From contig NW_019211456.1 of NCBI RefSeq assembly GCF_002443255.2, positions 19,329,557 through 19,393,556 of the forward strand: DNA of 64,000 nucleotides, read 5' to 3'. How positions within the stretch are numbered: the first letter of the stretch is position 1; each line of letters begins with the position of its first letter. The position numbers were made by a program, and so were the translations under genes. This DNA comes from Varroa destructor (Eukaryota; Arthropoda; Arachnida; Mesostigmata; Varroidae). Below are positions 51,019 to 64,000 of the stretch, piece after piece. Below the pieces are notes generated by a model. It had not been told where the DNA came from and made no database searches. It was given only the letters and a program-made list of their open reading frames with translations.

Positions 51019-54000
51019 AACGAGCTTGTTCCGTGGGGGAAGCTACCCGTCTGTTTCTCTTGTTGAAAATAGCTTGTGGTCGTCGTGAAGGCGCCCGCAG
51101 TTGTAATGGTTGGGATAGAGCCCGCTAGCCGCTAACTGCAACGAGCGGCAAGCGGGTCGGCCTAACCCTTAGATGCTTAACGTTTGGATGGCTGGCAAAG
51201 CCCCAAAATATCTCGGATATCGTACAGAGTAACGCGCATAGCGCTGCTTATTGAAATATACGCCTCGATGTGTTTGTCGATTGCTTTTGTGAGCCGACAT
51301 CGAAACGCGCACTGCGAAAAAATCAGTAGGGGCCAATCGTCTGGCCAGGCACAAAATGCCACCATGGCCGTGACTGGATGGAGATTTGCTGTAGTAAACT
51401 TATACGGAGGTAAATAGCATCTATGCAAAATGTGTATGGATGAATCAGACTTGAAGAAACAGCCCGTCGTATGATGTCCTGTTGTACTGTATTCGTTAAT
51501 TTCTGCTACCTGATGTTTTACAGGAAAGCTGGCTATTGTGGAGGCGAAAAATGCACATATGCTGTACGGAGACGTGTACGAGTAGGGCATACATGTTTCC
51601 ACGGAATAAGGTGCATGAGAGTACAGCGAGTTATCTTTTGTTGTTAGCCCAGTGTACGCGGACCACTGCTTTCTCGGATATCGTCAATCCCTAAAGTATA
51701 ACGCCATAGTCGTCATCAACTCTATGCCAGCATCATCACCGTTATTATGATCGATTGAACTTAACAGCCGTTCGCTGACAATTGATATTGACGGGCCATA
51801 GATGTATCGGGTGAACGTACAAAGGGGTTAAATAATGGCTTAATTCTACGTGTGAGACCACGATCTCTGTAGCCCGAGTCAACCAAAAAAACAAAACATA
51901 CACAGTTATTACGCCGCTATTGGTGGGATAGCGTTACTTAAGCTAACGGAATAGCTCGACTGCGTTTTTAGAGTCGCGCCAAAAGAGCTGGCTTGAACGG
52001 GAGTTCAGTCTTTGGGGTCGACAACACTACTCAGGGCCAATGCATTGTTTGTTGAACGATCTGAGGCTCTAAGACGTTTCTGTGCTGGCAGCGCAGGCAG
52101 CGACGGAGAGAAAAGTGCGCGACGAACGGATGACGGCCGCAGTGTTGACGCGAACGGCGTGTCGCGCCCTTAAATGATGTAAACGAGTGCGTTTGTATGT
52201 GCCGACACGACGCATTTCTTGACAGGGACCCGAAACTATTAGAAAAGGTACCGGCAGAACGAAGCTGGCTTTTCAGTCTACCGCATCCTGCCAGCGGCCT
52301 GCTCTCAGATGTCGAAGGCTTTTACGATTGTAGGTAGAAACATTAATGGATCCAGATAGAATAGCTGTGGGAAGAAAATGTGCCAGTGCCTGTTTACATT
52401 AACGCTCAATCAGCAAACGGCCGTTACGATACTGTTTGAGAAAAATTAGTTAGGGAAAAAAACTACGATGTTGTAACAGCTGGGGCAGACCGAAATAAAG
52501 CAGTTCCAAGAGACGATTTACGTTCAGCTGAATAGCAGCCAAACAATGAAGAACGATCGAAGATGGTTGACGAAGAGGCGTGAGCAGGACATAAATAGTG
52601 CCTACCGAAGCTTGAATACAATAAACAGATTCGTGTTTGTTGCATGGACATTCGTTAGACTAATCTGCGAGAAAGAAAAACTGACGCTGTAAAACTCAGC
52701 TACAAAAAGTCATCCTGACACAAAGAGACTGGAACTGAAAAGACATCAAAAATAATAACCTGTGATTTTTTGGAAAGAAACTCACAGATTCCGATTGAAG
52801 TTAAGTTACTATAAACGTTAGTTAATCTCAGTACACGATGATTTCCATGACTTACCTTCTAACAAAACTACCTGCACATATATACATATATGACGTATAA
52901 CATTTACTGTGAGTTTTCTAAGAATTAAACCACATTCAAGTAGATATCCGGATGAAAAATAAGAGAGCAACTAGAGTGATTGAGGAGTCGAACAGAACGA
53001 AATCTCACGCGTTCGTTTTTCTTTTCATCTCAGTACAGAAGTAGACATAGTTTACGAGATGGATAATAGGCACTGAAAAGCCGCTCGCGATAACATAGTC
53101 CCTTGGGCCATTGGGGTGTAAGATTAGGGCGGTATGTTAGCCTAAAAATAGGGTGGAGTTTTAGATAACGTATATCTTTATAGGAGCCAGAATGTTACAT
53201 ATATACACAATGGTGATAATTTCGATTGGCAAATAACTTTAACTGGTATTCGTGCTCGCTTTATAATTATACCATGCTTCGAAATGCTCTCTGAAGATAA
53301 ACAGGTTATAGCTTGTGTACGCACGTAATATTTCACTAGTCCTCTACCGTAGACCAGCTGTTGCTCCTTCGCGCTTCGCAGGCTTTTCCTTAAAAAGAAG
53401 GAAAGAGAAGGTGGCTGGCATAACTTGATAATTTGAAACTGAAAATAGAACATAGACTAGCTCTGCGCGTCATGAATATTCGTTTTATTATGATAACTAC
53501 TTATTATATACATCCTATTGCGTCTTACACATACAAGCCAGCTCAAATATGATGTATTTCGCGGCAAACGTAAATAACAGGCGGATTTAGCCCACCTAGG
53601 TTGTTTGCAATATTGCGTAGTGCCCAGCGTGGCTCATCAACATAGTTGGGCTAGTTTTTTCCCTTACGGTGATACTTATGGCGGTAATTATAAATTGAAG
53701 CTCAAAATTGGCATCGATTTTTAGTAAAATACAATTCATTATTAGTTGACATCCATAATCTTTATCGAAAATGTAAGAGAGATATTACTTACCTTGAAAG
53801 AAACAATAATGCAATATTTTTTGCAATTAAGAAAATCGGGTTATTCCTGGCCAGCTATGCGCAGTTTTCTATGTCTTTATTCCATATTCCGGCATACGGT
53901 TCGCTTCTATTTTTTCGTAGTAAGGAAAAATGTACCAAATTTTCAGCATAACAATCTGCCCAGAATTCTCTCAGCACCAGCTGTAAATAGATTCAGTGTG

Positions 54001-55186
54001 CATAAACGCGAGGCGCAAACTTTACGAATCTCGTAAAACCGGCCATATATCTTAAATTCAGAACAAGCGACAAATCAAATTTTCTTTGCATAGGGGAGCT
54101 ATCTCTTTGCTTACTTACCTACTTACTAGGCCAACATGAATCCATCTTCAAGAATCGTTAAGCGCGAGCCAAGCGAGCACTTGTCCTTATTGACGTTTAT
54201 TCCGAGAATCCGGATTAGTAGAATCGATTTTTTTTTTTTAAATTTTTTGGCGGAACGCTGCTAAGGCCGACTTTATCGGCTCTACTGATATGCGACGCTG
54301 GCTACGTTGTGAGTCGTTGTATGGTTGTGCACAGGTATCAGGCAAACAATGACTTTAAGCCGGCTTCGCATCTACGAGGCCTTTCGTATATCTAACGTGG
54401 TGCGATGGTCCTCCATCTCTCAGCCTATATTTTTTAAAGCATTGTGCGAAGCCCCACCGGCAATTCATAAAAAGATTGGGCTCATGCTGATGTCTAACAC
54501 GACTCCGGCTGCCCGTTTACTTTTTTGTTTTTCTGTTGACTGAGTGGCGCCTGTAGCTTTGTGAACCTCTATGTTTCGAGCTTTGCGTCCGGTATCGCCG
54601 GTAGATATTTCATCGGACGACTCGGGGAACCTATGCGCGCTTATATATGTGCTTGACTGTGACTAAAGGGACTCCTACGGTACACAGTTCAATGTCCGTG
54701 CGCAAAACTGTCCAACAAATGCCGAAACCTCCGGCCACTTTCGGCTTCTTACGTTTCCCGTTTCCACAAAACGGAAGTGGTAGTCATACACTGATGGTAG
54801 GGTCCAACTATAGCCAATATAGCAGTAGCGTGCTGCTTGCCAAGATAACCACTTATTGTCCTGCTGCAACAGGGGCTTACTGAACCCCCAGCAAACATAC
54901 CCGAAGTGCGAGACGCGCTTGCAGTTTACGTATGTAGGCATCGTTGGAGGTCGCTGCAGGATCTCGCTATTGTTTGACACAAAAACGGTCTGCAGCGTCA
55001 GTCGGTAGACCGGCCCAGAGCTTGACCTTGAAAGCTTCAACGAAAAACAACGCACTTTTCTTCTCAAAAGAGCGTACAATAATAGATGGGGTGGAGGGTA
55101 TTGTTTATTGTAAAGCATCCGTTTTGCGCGTCAACACCCGCAACGACTGCTGGTGCTGATATGCTGGCTACCATAAAGCCAACTAA
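51019..55186. other. No gene recognised
   Basis: A CpG-richer patch lies at about 52060-52180. A 12-T run is at 54228-54239. The 147-codon minus frame at 54675-55118 is matched by plus-strand frames over the same bases and has no domain. Confidence 0.5.
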
Positions 55187-55312
55187 CTGCTTGCCGCTGA
55201 AAGGACGGGAATTTTGCTGGCCCTCAAGCAAGCATATCAAAAAACATTAGAAAGCAGAGCGAACCTTTCTGCGGAAGATCAAGAGGCCGGAAAGTTGGGA
55301 TTGGATGATCGT
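55187..55312 (+). other. Open helix-rich stretch, possible coding relic
   Basis: A 42-codon frame open between stops at 55184 and 55313 reads like a soluble helical protein: ILLALKQAY, then ESRANLSAEDQEA, then GLDDR. It has no ATG. After the closing stop the same frame continues with VVKHEHP before another stop. Downstream, another frame gives ALRLRDLISELILG near 55390-55440, and near 55580-55640 a further frame gives DRRLQDKLKKQLNELQ. The sequence therefore alternates short protein-like pieces with stops over about 450 bases, the pattern expected of a decayed gene or a retroelement ORF. I do not recognise the family. Open runs of this length are common by chance in 64 kb. Confidence 0.25.
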
Positions 55313-55639
55313 TAAGTGGTCAAACATGAGCATCCTTAAGTTTAGGTGTGTCGGCTACATTTGGGGATGGTAAGTGATTGAAAGAGGCAGATGCTTTAAG
55401 GCTGAGAGACTTGATTTCGGAGCTTATCCTAGGTCGTCGCCGTTGAGGAAACCCTTGAGAACATCCACCAATGCCGGAGGTTGAATACTAACCGAGTTTT
55501 GCATCAGTAGGTGTCGGGAGGGCATTATTCAGTCGATTAACATAGAGGGCCAACAGCAACTGGTTATACGATTCTGATCGAACGATAGCAGAGTTAAATA
55601 GTAGCGACAGGAGATTGCAGGACAAATTAAAAAAGCAGT

Positions 55640-58600
55640 TGAATGAATTACAGTGTTAGTTGAGAATACCATTCGGAAGTGTACGCATGTTGGACAAAGA
55701 ACATCAAGTAGTTATTGGCGTCCCTTTAGACATCGCGTTTTTAAATTGCGTAATATAACATTTGGAATATGTATGAAAAAAAAAATGCCTACTACTGAAT
55801 AGTATAATCGAAAAACATTGTGGAGTCAGCTGTTGGGTAGCACGTATCCAGAGCCCCTGTTATATAAGGTCATGAACAAAGGCTCTAGCAAATATCAGAG
55901 ATAAGTAAAGTAATACTGACAGTAAAAGATATCACCAGTTATAAACGAGTTGTCAGTGAACGAGGCTAGTTTTAATCTTCCCTTGAGCTCTCTGTCTCTC
56001 GGTCTCACAGTTGCGGACGTATGCGACACGTCCGTTAGATCAAATAAGTAGAAAAGGAGATATCTGAACAAAGGAATAATGAGTAGCAAAAAGAAAGAAA
56101 CTTAATAGTATAATCGTAGTAACGGTTGTAACACTGGTAGCTTTTATAGGGTACCAGAAGCAAATGATGGAGTTTTATTCGTTGAGTTTAGCTTTTGCAC
56201 GCGTTTACGTATTAGCTCGTATAGCTCTAGCTTAGGAAAGGCATGCTAGGATTATTACCTTTGGCCTTGCCTGTCGTTACGATCAGAAGTGGCACAAAGC
56301 TGGCAGCACTAGTTCTAATAACGGTGGGCTTTACATGCCGGCCGATGGCGTAAGTAGAAAAAGTGTCATCTGACCAGGCACAGCAGCACCCTACATTTTT
56401 TTCTTTGGTGTTCGTGTTATCTTCGAAAGAACCCGCTATAGCTGTTATGTTCAAAGTGGAGCTCGATGGTAGCAAAGCGCAGCACTGCAGAGACCAACTT
56501 ATAGCCGCTGCTGCCATATATAATATACTACTACCTACCCAACTGTTAAAATGCCACCGAATTCCGAAGCTACTGGACTTCATCCTGCGCAAGCTGGCAT
56601 TAGCACAAGTCAGGCCAATAGTCGGCCATCGCTTACTTTTAGCCTCTTGGCTCCACTTTTCTCGATTTCTCCTACATGACCATCGTCATTGCTTTTTATA
56701 ATCGGAGGTTTTTTTTTTTAGGCTGTGCTGCGTGCGTCTGTCTATCTAAAAGCCGGATTTGTTTCTCAGCTTAGCAAACCGGACGCGAAAGTGCTACATA
56801 GGCTTTCATTATGTCCTGTGACCCTTCGTACACACTTGGTTGTTTCTACCATTGCGTATTCTTAAATGCTACTTAAATGACGGCAATCGATACAAAATTG
56901 CAAGCGCCAATCGGCTGATACGGCACAGTAAGCCTGTCGGAAGAAGACGATTTGCAGCTGGCGGAATGTGTCAGTTCAGTATTCGGTAAACGGGCGTGCC
57001 GAAGCTCAAAAGAGTCGGCGAAAACATGGGTTGCTGTGGCAGAAACAGCATAGCCATTACTGCGCTCCAGTTACCTGTTAGAGCCACATCTGATTTCCGT
57101 GGAGGCAGTAACCCCCGAATTTTTTGTTTTCGTTACACGGGTCAGCTTTGTCTGCCAATAACCCGTCATTCTCTGCTTTTTTCTTATTTTCTCATTGTGA
57201 TCTGCTATTTCGCCTATTGCACTAGCTGCTTTCTCTGTTTCACTAGTTAGTTTGTACTCTTTTTCTACCGCCCTCATTGTCGCAGCTGCTGCAGCTGCTT
57301 TTGATGGACGGGGGATTCACTTGTGGAAGGGAAAAGCTTGACGAACCAAACCAACGAGACAAATTAACCTGTTCTTTTTGTTGATTTTTAGGTGAGTACT
57401 CAAGCGTTATAGCTTGAATGTGTAAATTCGTTGAGTGGAAGCGAATAGGCACTCAGTTGAATGAGTGAGGGTTTGAGACACGTCCGTTTCGATAAAGCCG
57501 TCCCTCCTAGAATATCTACTAAGCTACCGGAAGCATTGTAATGGTAAGATGAAAAGGGACACAACGAAGTGGGTTAGGAGTGGCTATTTGAGCATAGACC
57601 TTACTGCAAGAACTACAGTAGCAGATATTAGATATGGGTTCGTCGCGTGGGACCTCAAACGTATCGTCGAATCGACGCTACGTAGCTAGATAGTAGGTAT
57701 GGGTGGAAGGACACTGCACACATGCAGGTCGATTATGGTCAAAACGCAGCATAACGAAGAATAGCGAAAGAAGGAAGAAAAGAACGCATTTACCGACATA
57801 GACCAAAGACGGTTAAAAGCAGTCAAAGCCGCAAGCCGCAAAGGACACGCGAGGAACAGAATGAATCTTCAAAGATCGCATGCACTGTGCCACGCAATTT
57901 TACTATTGCTAACGCTGCTCGTTCTACCGAAGGCTTTTTCTCGGTAGCATCATCGGCCGCTTTTCAGATGGCATGGAACCCTATACCATAGTAGCTTCCG
58001 CATGTCGTGCCCTGTCCTCGTCGCTCCTCGTTTTGAGGCCTGCTGGTCTTTTTTCACTCATTTTAACAGCAACGGCAGCTGCTCATCATGCGTAGCGAAC
58101 TCCTTCACTTTCCTTTTCTTTCTTGTGCGCCTTCAGCAGAACGCCTGCACATCAGTCAACTGATGGTACTCCATGGACAAAATCGTAGTAATAATAATTT
58201 CAGTTCAATTGTAAGAAATGGTAACGTAGGGATCCGCTATCCGAAAAGCTACGAGTTGGAACACCGCTAAAGGTCTTCATCAGCTATGGGACTGAATATT
58301 ACTTGTATGCATATGCCAGCATTTTGGTAATCATCTTTCCTAGAAGCAGCCATTAAACTGGGAGGAAAAAGCACTTTACAGAAGAAGTAAGGATTGATTC
58401 TAGTAAAAATTGTAATACGGTGCTAAGGTGAAATCAGACCTAGGCCTAGGAAAAAATTAGGACGAGTTTTTTGCGGAGATGCTTGTTTCGCGGATTGATT
58501 TTTATCCCAATTGTAAGCTTATTTTTTTCAACTAGAAACCTACATGTAATTAAGCTCTGCTGTAAATAGAAGTTGACAATGCCTTTTTAGCATATCGGCA

Positions 58601-61600
58601 TTGTTAACTATGACTATGAGCTTTTTCAGTTTGTTCTGCAATATTTATTTAATTAAGCAAGAAAATCAGTTGGTCTAAAGCAAGCGAAAGACGAAGTCCT
58701 TTATTTTGAGCTCAAATGAAACCATAATCGTTTCGACCGGCTTATAAAAAAGCTACGACAAGGTCTGTTTAAGCTTGTATTTGTAAATAATGAACGCAGT
58801 GCGTCATGATAATTATAATAATAAATAATGACCAACCTACGCTCGTACCAGAGGAGCTGAGAAAACAGGAAAGCTATTTCATTCATGCTTGCCCACGCGG
58901 GGCTTGAGTGGCTGAAGGGGGACCTCCAGCTTAGCGTCTTCATCCAGACTAGTATTTGTACTACCCCTACGCAATTACAGCACGTACCCCTATAAACAAG
59001 GGGTAACCATTCCGATGGAAAGCAACTAGTTGAATACGCAGCTTAGAAAATAACTTCTTGTTTATTGGTAATCTTTTAGCTTTGTTTTCAATCGAATATA
59101 TAGTACATTGCATCATTCAGAATTTCTCGCGAACGTGAAGTTGAGTCAATGGTATGCACTTCATGGGAAGCCCATTTTCTCCAAATGATTATGTCATAGT
59201 AATGCTTAGACGTATACAATGCATAATAATAACTTGCTCAGCTGAACTTAGACACATAGAGCCAAATGGTTAGGAGTAAGCCAAAGAGGTTACGTGTATC
59301 AGTAACAGATTGCTAAAACTCACCGTTTCTACTTGAAATACTAATGCTAATTTTGTGAACAATTTATGATATTAGTTGACCCGTGATCTGCATTTAAGCA
59401 CAAAGCAGTTACTCACTATTTACTGGGAGAAAAATTGTATTAGCACGAGACCGAGTGCGTTTTTACAGTCGACGCTCGTGGCCAGCAATAACCAGAGTGA
59501 TTATTTCCTACTGTTTTTGTTTCGCTGGAATCGGTCGGACAGCAGCTCCAAGGAAATGCTGTTCACGATAGCTACATATAATATACGGACCGGCTACTCG
59601 CTGTTGTAGCCTGATTAACTGATCAGCTCCTATGGGCAACGACAACAAGGCTATCACGAATATGTACTGAGCAAACTGTTACAATAGGAATCTGTCAGAT
59701 GCTGGTATCTATCGGATCAGCCAACTGAGCGGGTGCGGCCCCGCACTTTCTTTAGACGATAACGTTGTTCGTTCTCCTACCCGTGGCTTGTATTGATCGC
59801 TAGGAAAGAAAGGGCGATACGGCAAGTCGGTTGATGTGAACGTTAACGGTACTTTTCAACTGGCAGCATTAATCAATCGATCTGCTCATTCCGGCAGGTG
59901 AAACACGTCCTCACTTCTTAAACTTCGGAAACAAGTTTTTATTGCGCCGAGCCCGGTATCACAACGCGGTATCACAACGATAAAACTAACACGTTGTGAG
60001 GGGAAATATTTTCAGAAAGTCGACGGAGTTGGCGGGGACACGATAGTCGCACGCGGCTCCACATGGCCAGAAAGGCAGTGGAGTCATCTGGACTCTGACA
60101 TCAACTGGCACCAATGCCGCTGTGCAATGGCGGTGAGAAAACGCGCCAATTGCTAGGCCAGCCATTGTCGAGCTGGGAAGCCGTTCCGGAAGCGTGTACG
60201 ATTCCACAAGCCAAATTACAATAGTGTATCCCAGATGAAATTGTCCTTGCTGCTAATAGTCACTTTTTGATCGACGGATTTCAGCTTCGGCTAGGTTTGA
60301 TTTTGGAAAAGTTAGTCTGCTCATTCGTATCCCATCTTTCGAATTTCTGCGTCGTAATCTTTGAAAAGAGTGAAAAGAAGTGCAGTTAGCATCTGACGCC
60401 GCACACACACTGCAGCTGGAAACGTACTGTACATCTGTGATTTATACAGACAGATATACGTATACAGAAACATACTACAAGAAGGGCAACCATAGAGCTA
60501 TAGATATAATGATGCTTCGTTGAAATGTCTGTTCCTGCTATGTCCTTCACTGTTTTGGTGGCGATGGACTGTCTCTAACTTTTCGATGAAAATCCTACCT
60601 TTTTTGCTTGACATGTCAACTAAATCATTGGCGTTTCCGTACCGCAAGCAACTCGGTATGATCTAATCAATCTTCTTTTCGGGTACTCCGATACTTACCA
60701 GTGTTTGCTAGTGGTCGTGTCGCCGACATCGGCCTTGCTTCGAATAATGCTCCACCTGAGGATAATTACTCGATGGTCGGTCGAGGTGACGTTATTATCG
60801 CTATCCCATGGCCTCTTTCACCCCAAGGTCCCACCAGCGGCGGCAGTTGATGCTGCCTGCCGCTGGCGTACGACTCGAAAGGGTAGCAGACGCACACCAG
60901 CGCTGCGAATTACCTCCACTGTTGCTATTTATCGACGTATTTTCATTTCTTTCGCCTGAATTCTAGTATTCGCTAGTTATAGCAAGCTTCGATTGACAGT
61001 TGAAATACGCTAGTAGATATATATATAGAGATACATATAAGCTTGATACTCCGATTTTCTTCGGTGGAATAGGATACGAAAGGGCTAAGGTTTGATACTA
61101 TGTACTTCATTCGTATCACAGATATGTGCACGTTTTATGGAACTTAAACATATGCGAAATTTGAATAACATTTACCGCCCTTCCTGCTTGCTTACAGTTA
61201 GGCACAGACAATACAGGGAAATATTTTATACAAACCCAGTTACTGGATGGTACTGTTGGTAAAGACTGTGTCTCTGCTGCAATTTCATAAGCGGGAAGAG
61301 CACAAGACCTAGTATCGCAAAGAAGACATTCACGTGGAAACGCTCGTCTTCTATAGATCTGCATAGCATCTCAGAAAGTGGCAAGGTTATGAGGCCCAGT
61401 ATATGGCAGGTAACAAAATCGACCCAAGTACCTCATAGCTCATGTGAGCCCCGACATCTATATTAATTTGCAATAACCACGTTCCAAGCATGCAGAATAG
61501 ATGCGAAAGGTTCGGACTGCATTTACTACTGCGCCAATACGCTGCCTATTCATTGATGCATTGGATGGAATATCCAAAAAAATAGCAATGGCCGATCGGC

Positions 61601-64000
61601 GAAACGATTGCCGCTACAAGCCAAAGGTACCCATTTGATCATTTCTGCCCGTCCTGTCAATTGATTTCTCGAGTTAATTCAATTAACTATTACGAGAACT
61701 TCGCAAGCCAGTAGCGGGTCAATGTGTGAGTGTGTTCCTAATATCAAAGCAAGTATATAATTTCTTACTGTGATAATAGTAAGAGTTGGGACAGAAACCC
61801 ATTACTGGGACAGAAAAATACCGACCAAGAGCATGACAGCGTGGGAGTCATACGTCTGTGGTTGCAAAGTGCTGTGAATATTGCATAGTTTCTGATTGGC
61901 TGGCTGTATAGCGTCGCTTTTGCTAACGTAATACAAGCAGCATGACTACCTTAGCTGAACGTCTAATACCATACGTAGTTTCGAATAGTATGTTCAGACA
62001 GAGTTACCCCTTACATTTCATTTACACTATCCATCATGCAGTTCAGCTCAACTTGTCAGCTTTTTGCGTAGATCGTTATGATGAGTAGGCCCAGTTAGTA
62101 AGCAAGTGATAGAAGGGCGATTATTGGCTAGACCGATACGACCTCGTTGTTGACGATAAATTAATGGCTCCCTATTGTTTTAAGAATACCAGTATTGTTG
62201 GCCAAGCTGGACACTAGGTAAGAAAGTAAGTCAACTGGAAACGACAGATAGTGGCATGGACTACTCAAAAAGGCCTCTCTCGTTCTTTGTTGCTGGTTTA
62301 CTTATCGTCGACATCGCCTTCAAAGCTACGTCCCTGCTACTTGATCTTCGGAAGGCTTCGGCCTTCTTCAGAATTTTTTTCGTTGTCCTACTTTTCCTCT
62401 TTTGTCCGGTTCCACTGTTCGGCCATTTGTTATTCTCCGTTCGCGCGTGAGGAACGCGTTCCCTTTAGATCATAAGTCTAATCCAGGACCTAGTCTCCGC
62501 TTAGCGGTTGAGTGATCGAGCAGCTTTTTTCAAGTTGCTTGTTGGCTGTTTGGGACTTCTTCTTTGGCGACCTCCTTTCGAACGCCAGCCCTTCAGATTG
62601 ACCAAAGCGGCTACAGAACAAGCAGAAGAATCGAGCATACGAAAGCGAAGGAAAAACGAAAATGGTTAAGGTTTTGGGAAATATATAGGAAAGCCACCTA
62701 GGGAAATTGACTAATGCGCCGCAGAGTGAAATAATAAGAAGGGGTAGGGACCAAAGTCGCCGTTTTGACTCCTGAAATAATCGAGTCTTCCCACGAGAGA
62801 GAAATTTCCGCTTGACGATCTGGTGAGCAGTTTTGCGTTTGCATCTGACGGACACCACTTTGCAGGCTGTGGCTGAGCTTTGTGATTTGGGTCGAACAAG
62901 CGAAAATATGAAATTTAAAGGAAGAGCGATCCAAGTCGAAGCAGTTGGTCCTCATTGGATTGCTATTAGAAGTCCCTGTTTATCGAAATCGTCACATTTA
63001 ACTTTGTTATTTGAAAAATGCAGCAGCTTTTTACTAAATTGTGAAAGCGGTTCACCTAAATCCAACCTAGGTTCTTCTCCGATCATGTTACGGAATTAGT
63101 GGTATTAGACATTGTACGGGTGTAGTATTTCCTTGTGAAGAATATCACAGTGCTAAAAAGGTCTTCATGTGGGTGGGCAATGTACAGCGTACGCTCAAAT
63201 CTGATCAACTACTTATTGAAGAGGGTCTAATTTCTTACTCCATCAATTAATCAAGTTCGAAGACTAGAAAAATAACCATGCCAAATGTCAAGCAGACATC
63301 CAAAAAAGTTTTACACGTTCACGCACCTACTGGTGCTTCACCTGATTTGCTATATCTGCTTCCGATTACAGGGCCTCTTTGTTCTGTCTGATCGTGCACT
63401 GTAATGATTTTCGGATGAACTTTACTGGCACCGTTTCATGGTCATACGCAGGAAATTACACTTCAACAGTGCGATTACCGTTTGGCGTCATCACGATTAT
63501 TTAGCACGAGGTGCCGCGACTCTAACGAGGGGTCGATACTGTTGCTGGCTAATTAGAAGCGGAAATATATTTCTATAGCTGCTGGCTTGTTCATCCATCC
63601 ACTGCATTTTGGCATAGCCTTACGCAAATGGTACTCTATGGGGAAACAACGGACGGTAAGGTTCAAAAAAGTTACGAGAGAATATTATAGGCTGTGTGGA
63701 TGAGCTTCAGCCACAATAGGAGCATTTCTACAGTGTACAGCACGAAAATAGACCTTCCAACGAAGGCCGGCGGTGGCAAATGCTAATTAAGAGATTTATA
63801 GAGGCACAGGCGTGAAAATGCCAACAATCAAAGCACAAATCTGAAAAAAAGCAGCCGACTGCCAGCTGACGCCGCTGGTTTAAAGCCTCAACAGATTCAA
63901 TGATTTTCGTCCAACCAGTCCCAACGACATTTAACAAGCCTAATCCACTATGACGATCTCTCATTATGTTTTTCGTCTCAGCTCCGAGCAATTACAGCCC
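55640..64000. other. No gene recognised
   Basis: An 11-T run lies at 56709-56719 and two CAGCTG E-box words at 57283-57288 and 57292-57297. A TA tract is at about 61017-61027. The frames at 56363-56701, 57071-57277 and 62833-63099 are unrecognised; 62490-62955 has three overlapping minus frames, again a low-stop artefact. Confidence 0.5.

Noticed and set aside
53746..54036. LRKSGYSWPAMR followed by FFVVRKNVPNF, faintly like the region after the RT in Penelope-type elements
   Set aside because: Upstream 300 bases contain no RT motifs, and the likeness is only a few residues in AT-rich sequence.

Overview
This window looks like one stretch of a eukaryotic nuclear genome, most probably an animal and plausibly an arthropod. 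It is moderately AT-rich, has no operon-like packing of genes, and carries scattered A/T homopolymers, short (TA), (TAA), (CTG) and (CCG) tracts, and stop codons dense in all six frames. No complete protein-coding gene, tRNA, rRNA, CRISPR array or bacterial-style regulatory element could be supported. The best reading is intergenic or long-intron DNA. The arachnid or mite guess rests only on the flavour of one retrotransposon relic and is weak.

The firmest feature is a broken non-LTR (LINE-type) reverse transcriptase on the + strand at about 33755-34640. The core RT motifs occur in the right order, but stops and at least two frameshifts run through them. A weaker RT-like remnant lies on the - strand at 40290-40508. 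A helix-rich open stretch at 55187-55312 may be another decayed coding piece, but its family is unknown.

Three open frames are kept as low-confidence exon candidates. The first, at 5316-5627, follows a very good polypyrimidine-AG acceptor. The second is an ATG-initiated 74-codon frame at 44726-44950. The third is the 14671-14958 frame in AT-rich DNA. None resembles a protein family I can name.

Layout: 1-5200 plain DNA with a purine-rich tract; 5200-5630 pyrimidine tract plus candidate exon; 8400-8750 a T/G tract with related direct and inverted copies; 11811-11856 a 25-T run between matching TTACGTAA sites; 14546-23056 several short perfect palindromes and one hairpin; 28907-28946 overlapping hairpins; 33755-34640 LINE relic; 38747-38771 a perfect hairpin; 40290-40508 possible RT remnant; 41081-41473 a diverged local duplication; 42288-42347 a cluster of TGACGT/ACGTCA sites; 50989-51018 a CT-rich (GAGA-type) tract; the rest unremarkable. 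I see no set of genes working together here and no new biological system that the sequence alone can support.
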